A DNA stretch of 64,000 bases, from assembly GCF_000612725.1 (NCBI RefSeq), contig NZ_HG964455.1, positions 62,001-126,000 of the forward strand, written 5' to 3'. Shown piece by piece: positions 51,954 to 61,114 of the stretch. The DNA is from Mycolicibacterium austroafricanum. GTDB lineage: Bacteria; Actinomycetota; Actinomycetes; Mycobacteriales; Mycobacteriaceae. Each line of letters opens with the position of its first letter. The stretch's first letter is position 1. Position numbers and translations under genes: made by a program. The notes below the pieces were generated by a model. It did no database searches. It was not told the DNA's origin and was given only the letters and a program-made list of their open reading frames with translations.

Positions 51954-51971
51954 GGCCGATCATGATCGGCC
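51954..51971. repeat. 18-bp perfect palindrome in the amt leader
   Basis: GGCCGATCATGATCGGCC is self-complementary and lies 26 nt upstream of the amt start, between the GlnR-type box and the ribosome binding site. It could be a protein-binding site; as RNA it would fold with no proper loop. Confidence 0.5.
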
Positions 51972-51995
51972 TCCCGAAGAGACTCTTTTGCAAGC

Positions 51996-52033
51996 GTTTC
52001 ACCTGTGATTCTGTTGTGTTTCGCTGAGGTGAA
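51996..52033 (-). promoter_or_regulatory. GlnR-type box upstream of amt-glnB-glnD
   Basis: On the minus strand four 5-mers spaced by exactly 6 nt read TTCAC-n6-GAAAC-n6-GAATC-n6-GAAAC. This fits the actinobacterial GlnR pattern of alternating a-sites (GTnAC) and b-sites (GAAAC) in 11-bp periods. It ends 67 nt before the amt start. Confidence 0.65.
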
Positions 52034-52049
52034 CGGACGCGCCGATGTC

Positions 52050-52065
52050 GTTACGCTCGTGTTTC
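52050..52065 (-). promoter_or_regulatory. Second, partial GlnR-type site
   Basis: On the minus strand GAAAC-n6-GTAAC, the same 11-bp spacing, lies 16 bp upstream of the main box. It could extend GlnR binding or serve another orientation. Confidence 0.4.
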
Positions 52066-52150
52066 ACCAAGGCTGATCGGCACAGAATGCACCACCGCGC
52101 ACGTCTCGCCTCCGGTTCGGGCGCTCCGCAGAATCCGCTCCGGTGCGGCG

Positions 52151-53500
52151 CTACCCGAGCAGCGCGTCGACGAACGCCGCGGGCTCGAACGGAGCCAGAT
52201 CGTCGGGCCCTTCGCCGAGGCCGACGAGCTTGACCGGCACCCCGAGTTCCTGTTGGACGCGGAACACGATGCCGCCCTTGGCGGTCCCGTCGAGTTTGGT
52301 CAGCACCACCCCGGTGATGTCGACGACCTCGGCGAAGACGCGGGCCTGCGGCAAACTGTTCTGGCCGATCGTGGCGTCAAGCACCAGCAGGACTTCGTCG
52401 ACGGCGGCGCGCTTGCCCACCACGCGTTTGACCTTGCCCAGTTCGTCCATCAGACCGGTCTTGGTGTGCAGGCGGCCCGCCGTGTCGATGACCACGACGT
52501 CGGCGCCGGCGGCGATACCCGTGTCGACGGCGTCGAAGGCCACCGATGCCGGGTCGGCGCCCTCGGGACCGCGCACCACCTGTGCGCCGACGCGCGACGC
52601 CCATGACTGAAGCTGGTCGGCCGCCGCGGCGCGGAAGGTGTCCGCGGCGCCGAGCACGACACGTCGTCCGTCGGCGACCAGGACTCGCGCCAGCTTGCCG
52701 ACGGTGGTCGTCTTTCCGGTGCCGTTGACGCCGACCACAAGGAGCACCGATGGTTTGTCGGCGTGCGGCAGCGCCTTGATCGAGCGGTCCAAGTCGGGCC
52801 GCAGCTCGGCGATCAGCACCTCACGAAGCACCGCACGGGCGTCGGCCTCGGTGCGCACCTGGCTGGCGGCCATCTTGGCCCGCAGCGAGGTGACCACCGA
52901 CTCGGTGACGACGGGGCCGAGGTCGGCGATCAGCAGGGTGTCCTCGATCTCCTCCCAGGAGTCCTCGTCGAGGTCGCCGCCGCCCAGCAGGCCCAGCATG
53001 CTGCGGCCCAGCGTGCTCTGAGACTTCGACAGGCGACCGCGTAGCCGGTCCAACCGGCCCTCGGTGGGGGCGATCTCCTCGATCTGCGGGCCCGGGGGCT
53101 CGGGTGCCTCGCCGACCTCCGCAACCGCGGGCTCGGGTGCCTCGGTGACCGGCTCCGGCACCACCACGGGCTCCGGCGGCAGCACGGGCGGCTCCGGCAG
53201 CCTGACGTCGGCGATGGGACGCTTAGGTGCATCGCGCGGAATGGTGGCATCATCGCCGACAGCGGGTAGCCCGGTGGTGTCGATGCGCTCCGGCGCCCTC
53301 GGCGGGGCCTGCACCGGTGTTGACTGGGCGAACGTGATACCTGACGTGGCGGTATAGCCACCTGAGCGATCGACGGGAGTAGCCGTGTCTGGAGCCGACA
53401 AGCTGATCCGGCGACGGCGGTACCGCACCAGGCCCACGACGAGCGCGACGAGCAGCAGAACGGCGATGACCGCGATGGCGATCCAGAGACCTTCACTCAC
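52151..53500 (-). CDS. ftsY: Signal recognition particle receptor FtsY
   Basis: SRP receptor GTPase, 449 residues. An N-terminal membrane helix (about 4-26) is followed by a Pro/Glu-rich linker to about 145, then the N domain and G domain with GVNGTGKTTTVGKLA, DTFRAAAADQL, DTAGRLHTK and TKLDGTAKGG. The GTG start is only 28 nt from the divergent isomerase gene, so their promoters overlap. Confidence 0.96.
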   Translation of the reverse strand: MSEGLWIAIAVIAVLLLVALVVGLVRYRRRRISLSAPDTATPVDRSGGYTATSGITFAQSTPVQAPPRAPERIDTTGLPAVGDDATIPRDAPKRPIADVRLPEPPVLPPEPVVVPEPVTEAPEPAVAEVGEAPEPPGPQIEEIAPTEGRLDRLRGRLSKSQSTLGRSMLGLLGGGDLDEDSWEEIEDTLLIADLGPVVTESVVTSLRAKMAASQVRTEADARAVLREVLIAELRPDLDRSIKALPHADKPSVLLVVGVNGTGKTTTVGKLARVLVADGRRVVLGAADTFRAAAADQLQSWASRVGAQVVRGPEGADPASVAFDAVDTGIAAGADVVVIDTAGRLHTKTGLMDELGKVKRVVGKRAAVDEVLLVLDATIGQNSLPQARVFAEVVDITGVVLTKLDGTAKGGIVFRVQQELGVPVKLVGLGEGPDDLAPFEPAAFVDALLG

Positions 53501-53528
53501 CGTGCCATTGTCTCAGGGGGCATGACCG

Positions 53529-54557
53529 GTGACGTCCGACCCCGGGTCCGCCCTGCAGCACCGCAAACGGCGCCACATCGACGTGTGCCTGACCGAAGCC
53601 GTCGACTACCAGAGTCTGACCACCGGTTTCGAGCGCTTTCGACTGCCCTACAACGCGCTGACCCAGACCGATCTGCACAGCGTGGACCTGAGCACCGAGT
53701 TCCTGGGGTCGCACCTGCGGGCTCCGGTGCTGATCGGTGCGATGACCGGCGGTGCGGCGCTGTCGGGAATCATCAACCGCAACCTGGCGGCCGCGGCCCA
53801 GCAGTTGGGCATCGGGATGATGCTGGGTTCCCAACGCGTGATGATCGACGACGAGGCGGCGGCGGCGAGCTTCGAGGTCCGCGGCGTCGCCCCCGACATC
53901 CTGCTGATCGGCAACATCGGGCTGGCCCAGCTGCGGTCGTCCATGGTGCCGGGACTGGCAGCGGCTCTGGACCGGGTCGGCGCCAATGGTCTTGCAGTAC
54001 ATACCAATCCGCTCCAGGAAGCCATGCAGCACGACGGCGACACCGATTTCTCCGGCTCGATCGGACGGTTGTGCGACGTCGCGGGCGCGATCGGCTACCC
54101 CGTCGTGCTCAAGGAGGTCGGCCACGGCATCGGCGCGGCAGCCGCCGCCGAGCTGGTGGGCTGCCCGATCGCTGCCATCGACGTCGCGGGCGCAGGCGGC
54201 ACCTCCTGGGCCCGCATCGAGCAGTTCGTCCGCTACGGCGACGTGCGCTACCCGGCGCTCGCCGAGTGGGGCGTCCCGACCGCCCAGGCGCTCACCGAGG
54301 TGCGCCAGATGCTGCCCGACGTTCCGCTCGTCGCCTCCGGCGGCATCCGCACCGGGATGGACGCCGCCAAGGCGCTGGCGATGGGCGCCCGGGTGGTCGC
54401 CGTCGCCCGGCCCCTGCTCGCCCCCGCCGTGGAATCCGTTGAAGCCGTGGTCGATTGGCTGCAGCGTTTCATCGACGAGCTGCTCGTCTGCCTGCACGGG
54501 TGCGGCGCGGCGAACCTGTCGGCACTGCGCGGGCGGGGCGTCACCGAACTCCCCTGA
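53529..54557 (+). CDS. fni: Type 2 isopentenyl-diphosphate isomerase
   Basis: FMN- and NADPH-dependent enzyme interconverting IPP and DMAPP for isoprenoid synthesis. It has 342 residues. Type 2 motifs are RKRRHIDVC at 12-20, PVLIGAMTGG, LLIGNIGLAQ, HTNPLQEAMQHDGDTDF, KEVGHGIGA, and the phosphate site GGIRTGMDAAKALAMGA. The GTG at 53529 follows AGGGGG. The gene sits between ftsY and smc, which are adjacent in M. tuberculosis, so it is an insertion relative to that order. Confidence 0.94.
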   Translation: MTSDPGSALQHRKRRHIDVCLTEAVDYQSLTTGFERFRLPYNALTQTDLHSVDLSTEFLGSHLRAPVLIGAMTGGAALSGIINRNLAAAAQQLGIGMMLGSQRVMIDDEAAAASFEVRGVAPDILLIGNIGLAQLRSSMVPGLAAALDRVGANGLAVHTNPLQEAMQHDGDTDFSGSIGRLCDVAGAIGYPVVLKEVGHGIGAAAAAELVGCPIAAIDVAGAGGTSWARIEQFVRYGDVRYPALAEWGVPTAQALTEVRQMLPDVPLVASGGIRTGMDAAKALAMGARVVAVARPLLAPAVESVEAVVDWLQRFIDELLVCLHGCGAANLSALRGRGVTELP

Positions 54558-54565
54558 GCCCCGCC

Positions 54566-57500
54566 TCAGGACGGGCTGGCGACCAGCTCCTGCCCCCGCA
54601 TCCGTTGCGAGATCACCGTCGTGATGCCGTCGCCGCGCATCGTCACGCCGTAGAGCGCGTCGGCGACCTCCATCGTCGGCTTCTGGTGGGTGATCACGAT
54701 CAGCTGCGAGCGCTCCCGCAACTGCTCGAACAGGCTGATCAGGCGGCGCAGGTTGACGTCGTCGAGAGCCGCCTCCACCTCGTCCATCACATAGAACGGT
54801 GACGGCCGCGCCCGGAAGATGGCGACCAGCATCGCCACCGCCGTCAGCGACTTCTCGCCACCGGACAGCAACGACAGCCTCTTGATCTTCTTGCCCGGCG
54901 GACGGGCCTCCACCTCGATGCCGGTGGTCAACATGTCGGAGGGGTCGGTCAGCAGCAACCGGCCCTCACCGCCGGGGAACAGGGTGGAGAAGACCTGGGT
55001 GAACTCCCGCTCCACGTCCATGTAGGCCTCGGTGAACACCTGCAGAATCCGGGAGTCGACGTCGGCGATGACGTCGAGCAGATCCTTGCGGGCGGCCTTG
55101 ACGTCCTCGAGTTGGGTGGACAGGAAGTTGTAGCGCTCCTCCAGCGCCGCGAACTCCTCCAGGGCGAGCGGATTCACCCGCCCGAGCTCCCGCAGCTCCT
55201 TGTCGGCACGCTTGGCCCGGCGTTCCTGGGTGGGCCGGTCGTAGGGCATCGGCGCGGGCGCGGTGACCTGCTCCCCCCGTTCCTTGGCCTGCTCGTATTC
55301 GGCCATCTCCAGCTCGGACGGCGGCAGCGGGACGTCGGGTCCGTACTCGGCGATCAGATCGGCGACCGCAATGCCGAACTGCTCGAGCACCTGCTGCTCC
55401 AGCTGCTCGATGCGAAGTGCCGCTTGCGCTTTGGCGACCTCGTCGCGGTGCAGTGAGTCGGTCAGCGCGGCGATCCGGGCGGTCAGCTCCGCGACCTCTT
55501 CGCGGGTCTTGGTCAATGCCGCCGCGCGGACATGGCGCTCGGCGGCCACCTCGTCGCGAATCCGCGACGCGACGGCCACCGCGTCGGCCAACCTCTGCGC
55601 AACCAGCCTGCCGGACTCGGCGACGGCGGCTGCCACCGCAGCCGCCTGCACGCGAGCCTCCCGGGCCCGTTGCGCCCGGGCCCGCGCCTCGCGTTCGGCG
55701 ACGGCCGCTCGGCGCAGCGAATCAGCCCGTCCGCGAACAGCATTGGCGCGTTCCTCGGCGGTGCGCACCGCCAGGCGGGCCTCCACCTCCGCTGAACGTG
55801 CCGCCTCGGCAGCGGCCGTGAACTCCGTGCGGTCGACGACCTCGACGTCGAACATCGGCTCCTGCTGGGCGTTGTGCAGCCGCGACTCCAGCTCCGCGAG
55901 TTCCTCCACGGTGCGGTTACGGCCGGCCTCGAGCTCGTCGCGCTGCTTGATCAGCCGCTGCCACTCGTCGTCGGCTGCGCGCGCGTCCTGGCCGAGCCGG
56001 CCCAGCTGCTCGTAGATGGCCGAGATCGCCGCGTCGGACTCGTTCAGCGCGGCCAGCGCCTGTTCGGCGGCGTCCTGCCTGGCGGCCTGCTCCGCCAGAG
56101 CGCCCGACAGCGCCGCCGACAGCTCGCCGGTCTGCCGCTCGGCATCGACCAGTTCGGCGCGCGCCTTGTCGACCTCGGAGGTGATCTCCAGCGTGCTGGG
56201 TTTGCGGTCCGAGCCACCGCTGACCCAGCCTGCCCCTACCAGGTCGCCGTCGGCGGTCACTGCCCGCAACTCTGGTTGTGCGGCAACGAGTTCCAGCGCG
56301 GCGGTGAGGTCGCCGACCACCGCCACGCCGCCGAGCATCGCGGTGACCGCACCCTGAATCCGCGGAGCGGGATCGACGAGATCCACGGCCCAGGCCGCGC
56401 CCGCGGGCAGCTGACCCGTGGCCGGGGTCCGCGCCGGCCAGTCCCCGAGCACGATGGCGGCACGGCCGCCGTCGGACTCCTTCAGCGCCGCCAACGCGTC
56501 CCTGGCGGCCCCGGAGTTCTCGGCGGCGAGCGCATCGGCTGCGGCTCCGAGCACCGCCGCGATCGCCGCCTCATGGCCGGGCCGCACCTTGACCAGGTTG
56601 GCCAGCGAATCGAAAAGCCCTGCACCACTGCGGTTTTCCTTCAGCCACGCCGCACCGTCTTTGCGGTCGAGGCCGACCGACAGCGCATCGATACGGGCCT
56701 GGAGGGACGCGACCCGACGCTCGGCGGCGCGCTCGGCCGCCTGTAGCTCGGTGACGCGCTCGTCGGCCAGGCGCAGTGCCGCAATGGTGCGGTCGTGGTG
56801 CTCGTCGAGTCCGACCTCGCCGGAGTCGAGTTCGGCGACGCGGCCCTGCACGGTCTCGAACTCGGCCTGGGTCTGCTGGGCGCGGGCACCCGCCTCGTCG
56901 ATGCTCGCGGTCAGCCGCGCGACAGTCTCGTCGACGGAGTCCACCCGGGTGCGCATGGTGTCGACCTGGCCGGACAGCCGGGCCAGGCCCTCGCGGCGGT
57001 CGGCCTCTGCCCGCGCAGCGGCCATGTGTGCACGTTCGGCCTCGGCCGCGGCCTGTTCACGTTCGCCGAGTTCGGCTCTTGCCGATTCCAGGCGGGCCTG
57101 CGATTCGGCCAGCTCGTCGAGCAGCAGCTGTTCCTGCTCGGCGACCGCGTCTGCCTGCGCTTCGAGTTCGTCGGGGTCAGGACCGGCGGAAAAGTCCGGT
57201 TCGGCGTCGAGATGTTGGGCACGCTCGCTGGCGATGCGCACGGTCGCGCTCACCCGTTCGGCCAGTGCCGACAGCCGGAACCACCGCTGCTGGGCCGCGT
57301 CGGCGCGCTCACTGAGGTCCGCCACGGCGCTCTCGTGGGCGTCGAGCTCGAGCGTCCTGGCCTCCATACGCTCGGTGAGCTCGTCGTGTTCGCGGCGCAG
57401 CGTGGTCTCGGCCTGGTTGGTGTCGTCGAACTCGGCTTTGCGGGTCACCAGGTCGTCGGCGGCAAGCCGCAGGCGTGCGTCGCGCAGATCGGCCTGGATC

Positions 57501-58150
57501 GTCTGCGCGCGGCGTGCCATCTCGGCCTGCCTGCCCAACGGTTTGAGCTGTCGGCGCAGCTCGGTGGTCAGATCCGTCAGCCGCGCAAGGTTGGCCGACA
57601 TCGAGTCGAGCTTGCGGACCGCCTTTTCCTTGCGCTTGCGGTGCTTGAGAACCCCGGCGGCCTCCTCGATGAACGCACGGCGGTCTTCGGGCCGGGATTC
57701 CAGGATCTCCGAGAGCTTGCCCTGCCCGACGATGACGTGCATCTCACGACCGATGCCGGAGTCACTGAGCAACTCCTGTACGTCCATCAAACGGCAACTG
57801 CTGCCGTTGATTTCGTACTCTCCAGCGCCGTCACGGAACATCCGGCGGGTGATCGACACCTCGGAGTACTCGATCGGCAGCGCGTTGTCGGAGTTGTCGA
57901 TCGTCAACGTCACCTCGGCGCGGCCCAGCGGCGCGCGCGACGACGTCCCGGCGAAGATGACGTCCTCCATCTTGCCGCCGCGCAGCGTCTTGGCGCCCTG
58001 TTCGCCCATCACCCAGGTCAGCGCGTCGACGACGTTGGATTTCCCCGAGCCGTTCGGTCCGACGACGCAGGTGATGCCCGGCTCGAAGCGCAGAGTCGTC
58101 GGCGAGGCGAAGGACTTGAAGCCCTTCAGCGTCAGACTCTTCAGATGCAT
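54566..58150 (-). CDS. smc: Chromosome partition protein Smc
   Basis: Structural maintenance of chromosomes ATPase that, with ScpA/ScpB, extrudes DNA loops for segregation. It has 1194 residues: an N-terminal head with Walker A GPNGSGKSNV at 31-40, a coiled coil, a hinge around 510-650 (GLFDSLANLVKVRPGHEAAI, GWVSGGSD), a second coiled coil, and a C-terminal head with LSGGEKSLTAVAM and Walker B PFYVMDEVEAALDD. It is followed convergently by fni with 8 nt between their stops. Confidence 0.97.
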   Translation of the reverse strand: MHLKSLTLKGFKSFASPTTLRFEPGITCVVGPNGSGKSNVVDALTWVMGEQGAKTLRGGKMEDVIFAGTSSRAPLGRAEVTLTIDNSDNALPIEYSEVSITRRMFRDGAGEYEINGSSCRLMDVQELLSDSGIGREMHVIVGQGKLSEILESRPEDRRAFIEEAAGVLKHRKRKEKAVRKLDSMSANLARLTDLTTELRRQLKPLGRQAEMARRAQTIQADLRDARLRLAADDLVTRKAEFDDTNQAETTLRREHDELTERMEARTLELDAHESAVADLSERADAAQQRWFRLSALAERVSATVRIASERAQHLDAEPDFSAGPDPDELEAQADAVAEQEQLLLDELAESQARLESARAELGEREQAAAEAERAHMAAARAEADRREGLARLSGQVDTMRTRVDSVDETVARLTASIDEAGARAQQTQAEFETVQGRVAELDSGEVGLDEHHDRTIAALRLADERVTELQAAERAAERRVASLQARIDALSVGLDRKDGAAWLKENRSGAGLFDSLANLVKVRPGHEAAIAAVLGAAADALAAENSGAARDALAALKESDGGRAAIVLGDWPARTPATGQLPAGAAWAVDLVDPAPRIQGAVTAMLGGVAVVGDLTAALELVAAQPELRAVTADGDLVGAGWVSGGSDRKPSTLEITSEVDKARAELVDAERQTGELSAALSGALAEQAARQDAAEQALAALNESDAAISAIYEQLGRLGQDARAADDEWQRLIKQRDELEAGRNRTVEELAELESRLHNAQQEPMFDVEVVDRTEFTAAAEAARSAEVEARLAVRTAEERANAVRGRADSLRRAAVAEREARARAQRAREARVQAAAVAAAVAESGRLVAQRLADAVAVASRIRDEVAAERHVRAAALTKTREEVAELTARIAALTDSLHRDEVAKAQAALRIEQLEQQVLEQFGIAVADLIAEYGPDVPLPPSELEMAEYEQAKERGEQVTAPAPMPYDRPTQERRAKRADKELRELGRVNPLALEEFAALEERYNFLSTQLEDVKAARKDLLDVIADVDSRILQVFTEAYMDVEREFTQVFSTLFPGGEGRLLLTDPSDMLTTGIEVEARPPGKKIKRLSLLSGGEKSLTAVAMLVAIFRARPSPFYVMDEVEAALDDVNLRRLISLFEQLRERSQLIVITHQKPTMEVADALYGVTMRGDGITTVISQRMRGQELVASPS

Positions 58151-58176
58151 GACGCGTTACCCTACCGCCGAGAACG

Positions 58177-58461
58177 TCAGCGCTCGGTGAAGCCCGCGAT
58201 CGCGTCGGCAGGTTCGCCCCAGTCGGAGATGACCTTGTCGACGTGACCGGGGGTGTTGCCGCCGGTGAGCAGGTCGAGCAGCCGTTCGCAGGCCGCGCGC
58301 GAGCCCTGGGCGACCACCTGCACCCGCCCGTCGGGCTTGTTGGCGGCGTAGCCGGTGAGCCCGAGTTCGAGCGCCCGCGACCGCGTCCACCAGCGGAAAC
58401 CCACGCCCTGCACGCGACCGTGCACCCAGGCGGTCAGTCGAACGTCACTTTCCCCCAACAT
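58177..58461 (-). CDS. Acylphosphatase
   Basis: A small enzyme of 94 residues that hydrolyses acyl phosphates. The active-site loop GRVQGVGFRWW carries the catalytic Arg, and the substrate-positioning Asn lies in GYAANKPDGRVQVVAQG. The ATG at 58461 has GAGGTG upstream and lies inside the 3' end of the OsmC-like gene (17-nt overlap). Its place before smc is conserved (Rv2922A). Confidence 0.94.
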   Translation of the reverse strand: MLGESDVRLTAWVHGRVQGVGFRWWTRSRALELGLTGYAANKPDGRVQVVAQGSRAACERLLDLLTGGNTPGHVDKVISDWGEPADAIAGFTER

Positions 58462-58870
58462 TTTTCACCTCAGTAACCCCGAGCGTCACTTCAGTCCCGC
58501 TTTTTAACGTCCGCCCCACCGTGCACACCTGGTCGATGGCGCGCTCGACCACGGTCAGCACCCGGTCCCTGTCCTCGTCGGAGAGCCCGGACAGATCGAT
58601 CTCGAGCACCTCCTCGAGCAACGGATAGCGCTCCTGCTCACGGTCGGCGGGTCCCGACACCCTGATGGTCGCCTGATAGTCGTCACCGAGGCGCCGGCGC
58701 AGGGGCTGGTCGCTGGACATGCCGCTACAGGCCGCCAGCGCGATCTTCATCAGCTCGCCCGGCGTGAAGACGCCCTCGACGTCCTCGGAGCCCACCAGCA
58801 CCTCGGCGCCGCGTGTGCTGCGCCCCGTATAACGACGCACACCGGTGCGCTCCACCCACAGTTCGGTCAC
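58445..58870 (-). CDS. OsmC-family peroxiredoxin-like protein
   Basis: An OsmC/Ohr-type protein of 141 residues (counterpart of Rv2923c). The first Cys is in KIALAACSGMSSDQ and the second in AIDQVCTVGRTLKSG, a pair that reduces organic peroxides in this family. The N-terminal ELWVERTGVRRYTGRSTRGAEV forms the first sheet. The GTG start lies 28 nt after mutM. Confidence 0.9.
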   Translation of the reverse strand: MTELWVERTGVRRYTGRSTRGAEVLVGSEDVEGVFTPGELMKIALAACSGMSSDQPLRRRLGDDYQATIRVSGPADREQERYPLLEEVLEIDLSGLSDEDRDRVLTVVERAIDQVCTVGRTLKSGTEVTLGVTEVKNVGGK

Positions 58871-58898
58871 GCCCTATTTCTACAACCTCCCCGCGGCA

Positions 58899-59780
58899 CT
58901 ACACGCGTGGGCGGGGTTGGCAGCGCGGGCAGTAGAACGACGAGCGGTTCATGAACTTGTCGCGCCGCATGATCGCGCCGCAGCGTCGACAGGGCTCACC
59001 CTCGCGACCGTACGCGTCCAGCGACCGGTCGAAGTAGCCGGATTCACCGTTGACGTTGACATAGAGCGAGTCGAAGGACGTGCCGCCCTGGGCCAGCGCA
59101 TCGGTCATCACGTCGGCGGCCGCGCCGAGCAGCTCGGCGAGTTTGGCCCGCGACACGCCCGAGGCCAGCCGGGCGCCGTTGATCTTCGCCCGCCACAGTG
59201 ACTCGTCGGCGTAGATGTTGCCGATGCCCGAGACGACGGTCTGATCGAGCAGCTGTCGTTTGATCTCGGAGTGTTTGCGCCGCAACACCTTCACCACGGC
59301 GTCGCGGTCGAACAGCGGATCCAGCGGATCGCGCGCGATGTGCGCGACCGGGGCGGGCACATCGCTGCCGTCGACCGTGACCAGATCGGCAAGCATCCAG
59401 CCCCCGAAGGTGCGTTGGTCGACGAAGCTCAGCGTGGTGCCGTCATCGAGCAGGGCCGCGATCCGCAGGTGGTTGGCGTTCGGCACGTCGCCCAGCAGCA
59501 TCTGCCCGCTCATGCCCAGATGCACGACGAGCGCGAAGTTCGATTCTCTTCGCGCAAGCGGCTCATCGGCACCGTCCCCGAGCGTCAGCCACAGATACTT
59601 CCCACGCCGCCCCGTCCCGGTGATCGTCGTGTCGAGCAGCCGGGCGGTCAGGTCGGCGGGCCCGGCCTCATGGCGGCGCACAGCGCGCGGATGATGTACC
59701 CGGACCGCCGTGACGGTCCTGCCGGTGACGTGTTCGGCCAGACCCCGCCGGACGACCTCGACCTCGGGAAGTTCAGGCAT
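58899..59780 (-). CDS. mutM: Formamidopyrimidine-DNA glycosylase
   Basis: Base-excision repair glycosylase/AP lyase removing 8-oxoguanine. It has 293 residues: the catalytic N-terminus MPELPEVE (Pro2, Glu3), the substrate loop VVHLGMSGQM, the H2TH region (LLDQTVVSGIGNIYADESLWRA), and a C-terminal zinc finger with four Cys (CRRCGAIMRRDKF to YCPRCQ). It starts 6 nt after rnc, in a rnc-mutM operon. Confidence 0.97.
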   Translation of the reverse strand: MPELPEVEVVRRGLAEHVTGRTVTAVRVHHPRAVRRHEAGPADLTARLLDTTITGTGRRGKYLWLTLGDGADEPLARRESNFALVVHLGMSGQMLLGDVPNANHLRIAALLDDGTTLSFVDQRTFGGWMLADLVTVDGSDVPAPVAHIARDPLDPLFDRDAVVKVLRRKHSEIKRQLLDQTVVSGIGNIYADESLWRAKINGARLASGVSRAKLAELLGAAADVMTDALAQGGTSFDSLYVNVNGESGYFDRSLDAYGREGEPCRRCGAIMRRDKFMNRSSFYCPRCQPRPRV

Positions 59781-59786
59781 CGGGGC

Positions 59787-60494
59787 TCAGTCCGCCGACG
59801 TCAGATCACCTGTGAGGGCGTGCCACGCCGCCGCGGCCGCCTTGAGTTCGGCCTCTTTCTTGGTCCGGCCGACGCCCCTGCCGCACTCGCTGTCACCGAC
59901 CATGACCGCCGCCGTGAACTCCTTGTCGTGATCGGGCCCGGTCGACGTGACGACATAGGTCGGCGCTCCGAGGCCCCGCGACGCGGTCAGCTCCTGCAGG
60001 CTGCTCTTCCAGTCCAACCCAGCGCCCAGTGTCGGCGCGGTGTCCAGCAGACTGCTGAACAGCCGCAGGATGACCTCCCGGGCGACCTCTCCGCCGCACT
60101 CCAGATAGATTGCGCCCAAAAGGGATTCGACGCCATCGGCAAGGATGCTCGACTTGTCGGCGCCACCGGAGTTCTCCTCGCCCTTGCCGAGCAACAGATA
60201 GGCGCCGAGACCGTGCTCGGTGAGATTGCGGCCCACGTCGGCCAGCGCCTGGGTGTTGACGATGCTGGCCCGCAGCTTGGCCAGATCACCTTCGGAGCGG
60301 TCGGGGTGACGGTGGTAGAGCTCTTCGGTGATCGTCAGTCCGAGCACCGAGTCGCCGAGGAACTCGAGGCGCTCGTTGGTCGGCACGCCCCCGTTCTCGT
60401 AGGAGTAGCTGCGGTGGGTGAGGGCGATGGTGAGCAGCTCACCGGGCAGATCGACACCGAGCGCCTCCAGAAGAAGCGCGCGATCGACCGTCAC
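59787..60494 (-). CDS. rnc: Ribonuclease III
   Basis: Double-strand-specific RNase for rRNA and mRNA processing. It has 235 residues: catalytic signature NERLEFLGDSVLGL, GDLAKLRASIVNTQALA, the acid in LADGVESLLGAIYL, and a C-terminal dsRNA-binding domain (DWKSSLQELTASRGLG to GVGRTKKEAELKAAAAAW). The GTG at 60494 overlaps the DUF177 stop (GTGA); the longer open frame is rejected. Confidence 0.96.
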   Translation of the reverse strand: MTVDRALLLEALGVDLPGELLTIALTHRSYSYENGGVPTNERLEFLGDSVLGLTITEELYHRHPDRSEGDLAKLRASIVNTQALADVGRNLTEHGLGAYLLLGKGEENSGGADKSSILADGVESLLGAIYLECGGEVAREVILRLFSSLLDTAPTLGAGLDWKSSLQELTASRGLGAPTYVVTSTGPDHDKEFTAAVMVGDSECGRGVGRTKKEAELKAAAAAWHALTGDLTSAD

Positions 60495-61084
60495 GAGTCG
60501 TCTCCCGCACTCTGCTCTCGAAGCTGCGCCAGCTTGGCCCACCGCGGGTCGATCTGTTCGTGGTGGTGGCCGGGCTCGGCATCGGCCAGCCGGACGCCAC
60601 ACTCTGGGCACAGTCCCTGGCAGTCGGGGCCGCAGACGGGCGAGAACGGAAGGACCAGCCCGACGGCGTCGACGATCGACTGCTCGAGGTCGACGCCTTC
60701 GCCGCCTCTGTCACGACTCACTCGCGGGATCTCGTCGGCCTCGGTGGTCTCTTCGGTGGTGCTGTCGGGGTAGGCGAACAGCTCGGTGAGGTCGATCTCG
60801 ACCTCACCGGTGATCGGCGTCAGGCAGCGCGCGCACTCACCGGTGGTGGGAGCCCACACCGTTCCGGTCACCAGCACACCTTCGGAAACCGATTCCAGGC
60901 GAAGGTTGAGCTCCAGCGGAGCGCCCTCGGCCACGGCGATGAGCTCCACGCCCATGCGTACGGGACTGGGAACCGTTTCCTCGACGGTCATCATCGAGCC
61001 CGGACGCCGGCCAAGCCGAGAGATATCGATCACCAGCGGCGACCGTGAACCCCGGTGCGCCGCCGCGTTAACGTACCTCGCCAT
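60491..61084 (-). CDS. DUF177/YceD family protein
   Basis: YceD-type protein of 197 residues (counterpart of Rv2926c), a family linked to 23S rRNA accumulation in plants and bacteria. It has a CARC motif (GECARCLTPI) and a C-terminal Cys cluster (CGPDCQGLCPECG) that could bind zinc. It is translationally coupled to rnc. No rpmF follows it here, unlike in many bacteria. Confidence 0.9.
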   Translation of the reverse strand: MARYVNAAAHRGSRSPLVIDISRLGRRPGSMMTVEETVPSPVRMGVELIAVAEGAPLELNLRLESVSEGVLVTGTVWAPTTGECARCLTPITGEVEIDLTELFAYPDSTTEETTEADEIPRVSRDRGGEGVDLEQSIVDAVGLVLPFSPVCGPDCQGLCPECGVRLADAEPGHHHEQIDPRWAKLAQLREQSAGDDS

Positions 61085-61114
61085 GCACGTATCGTACGGT
61101 GGGCCTCCGGCTGC

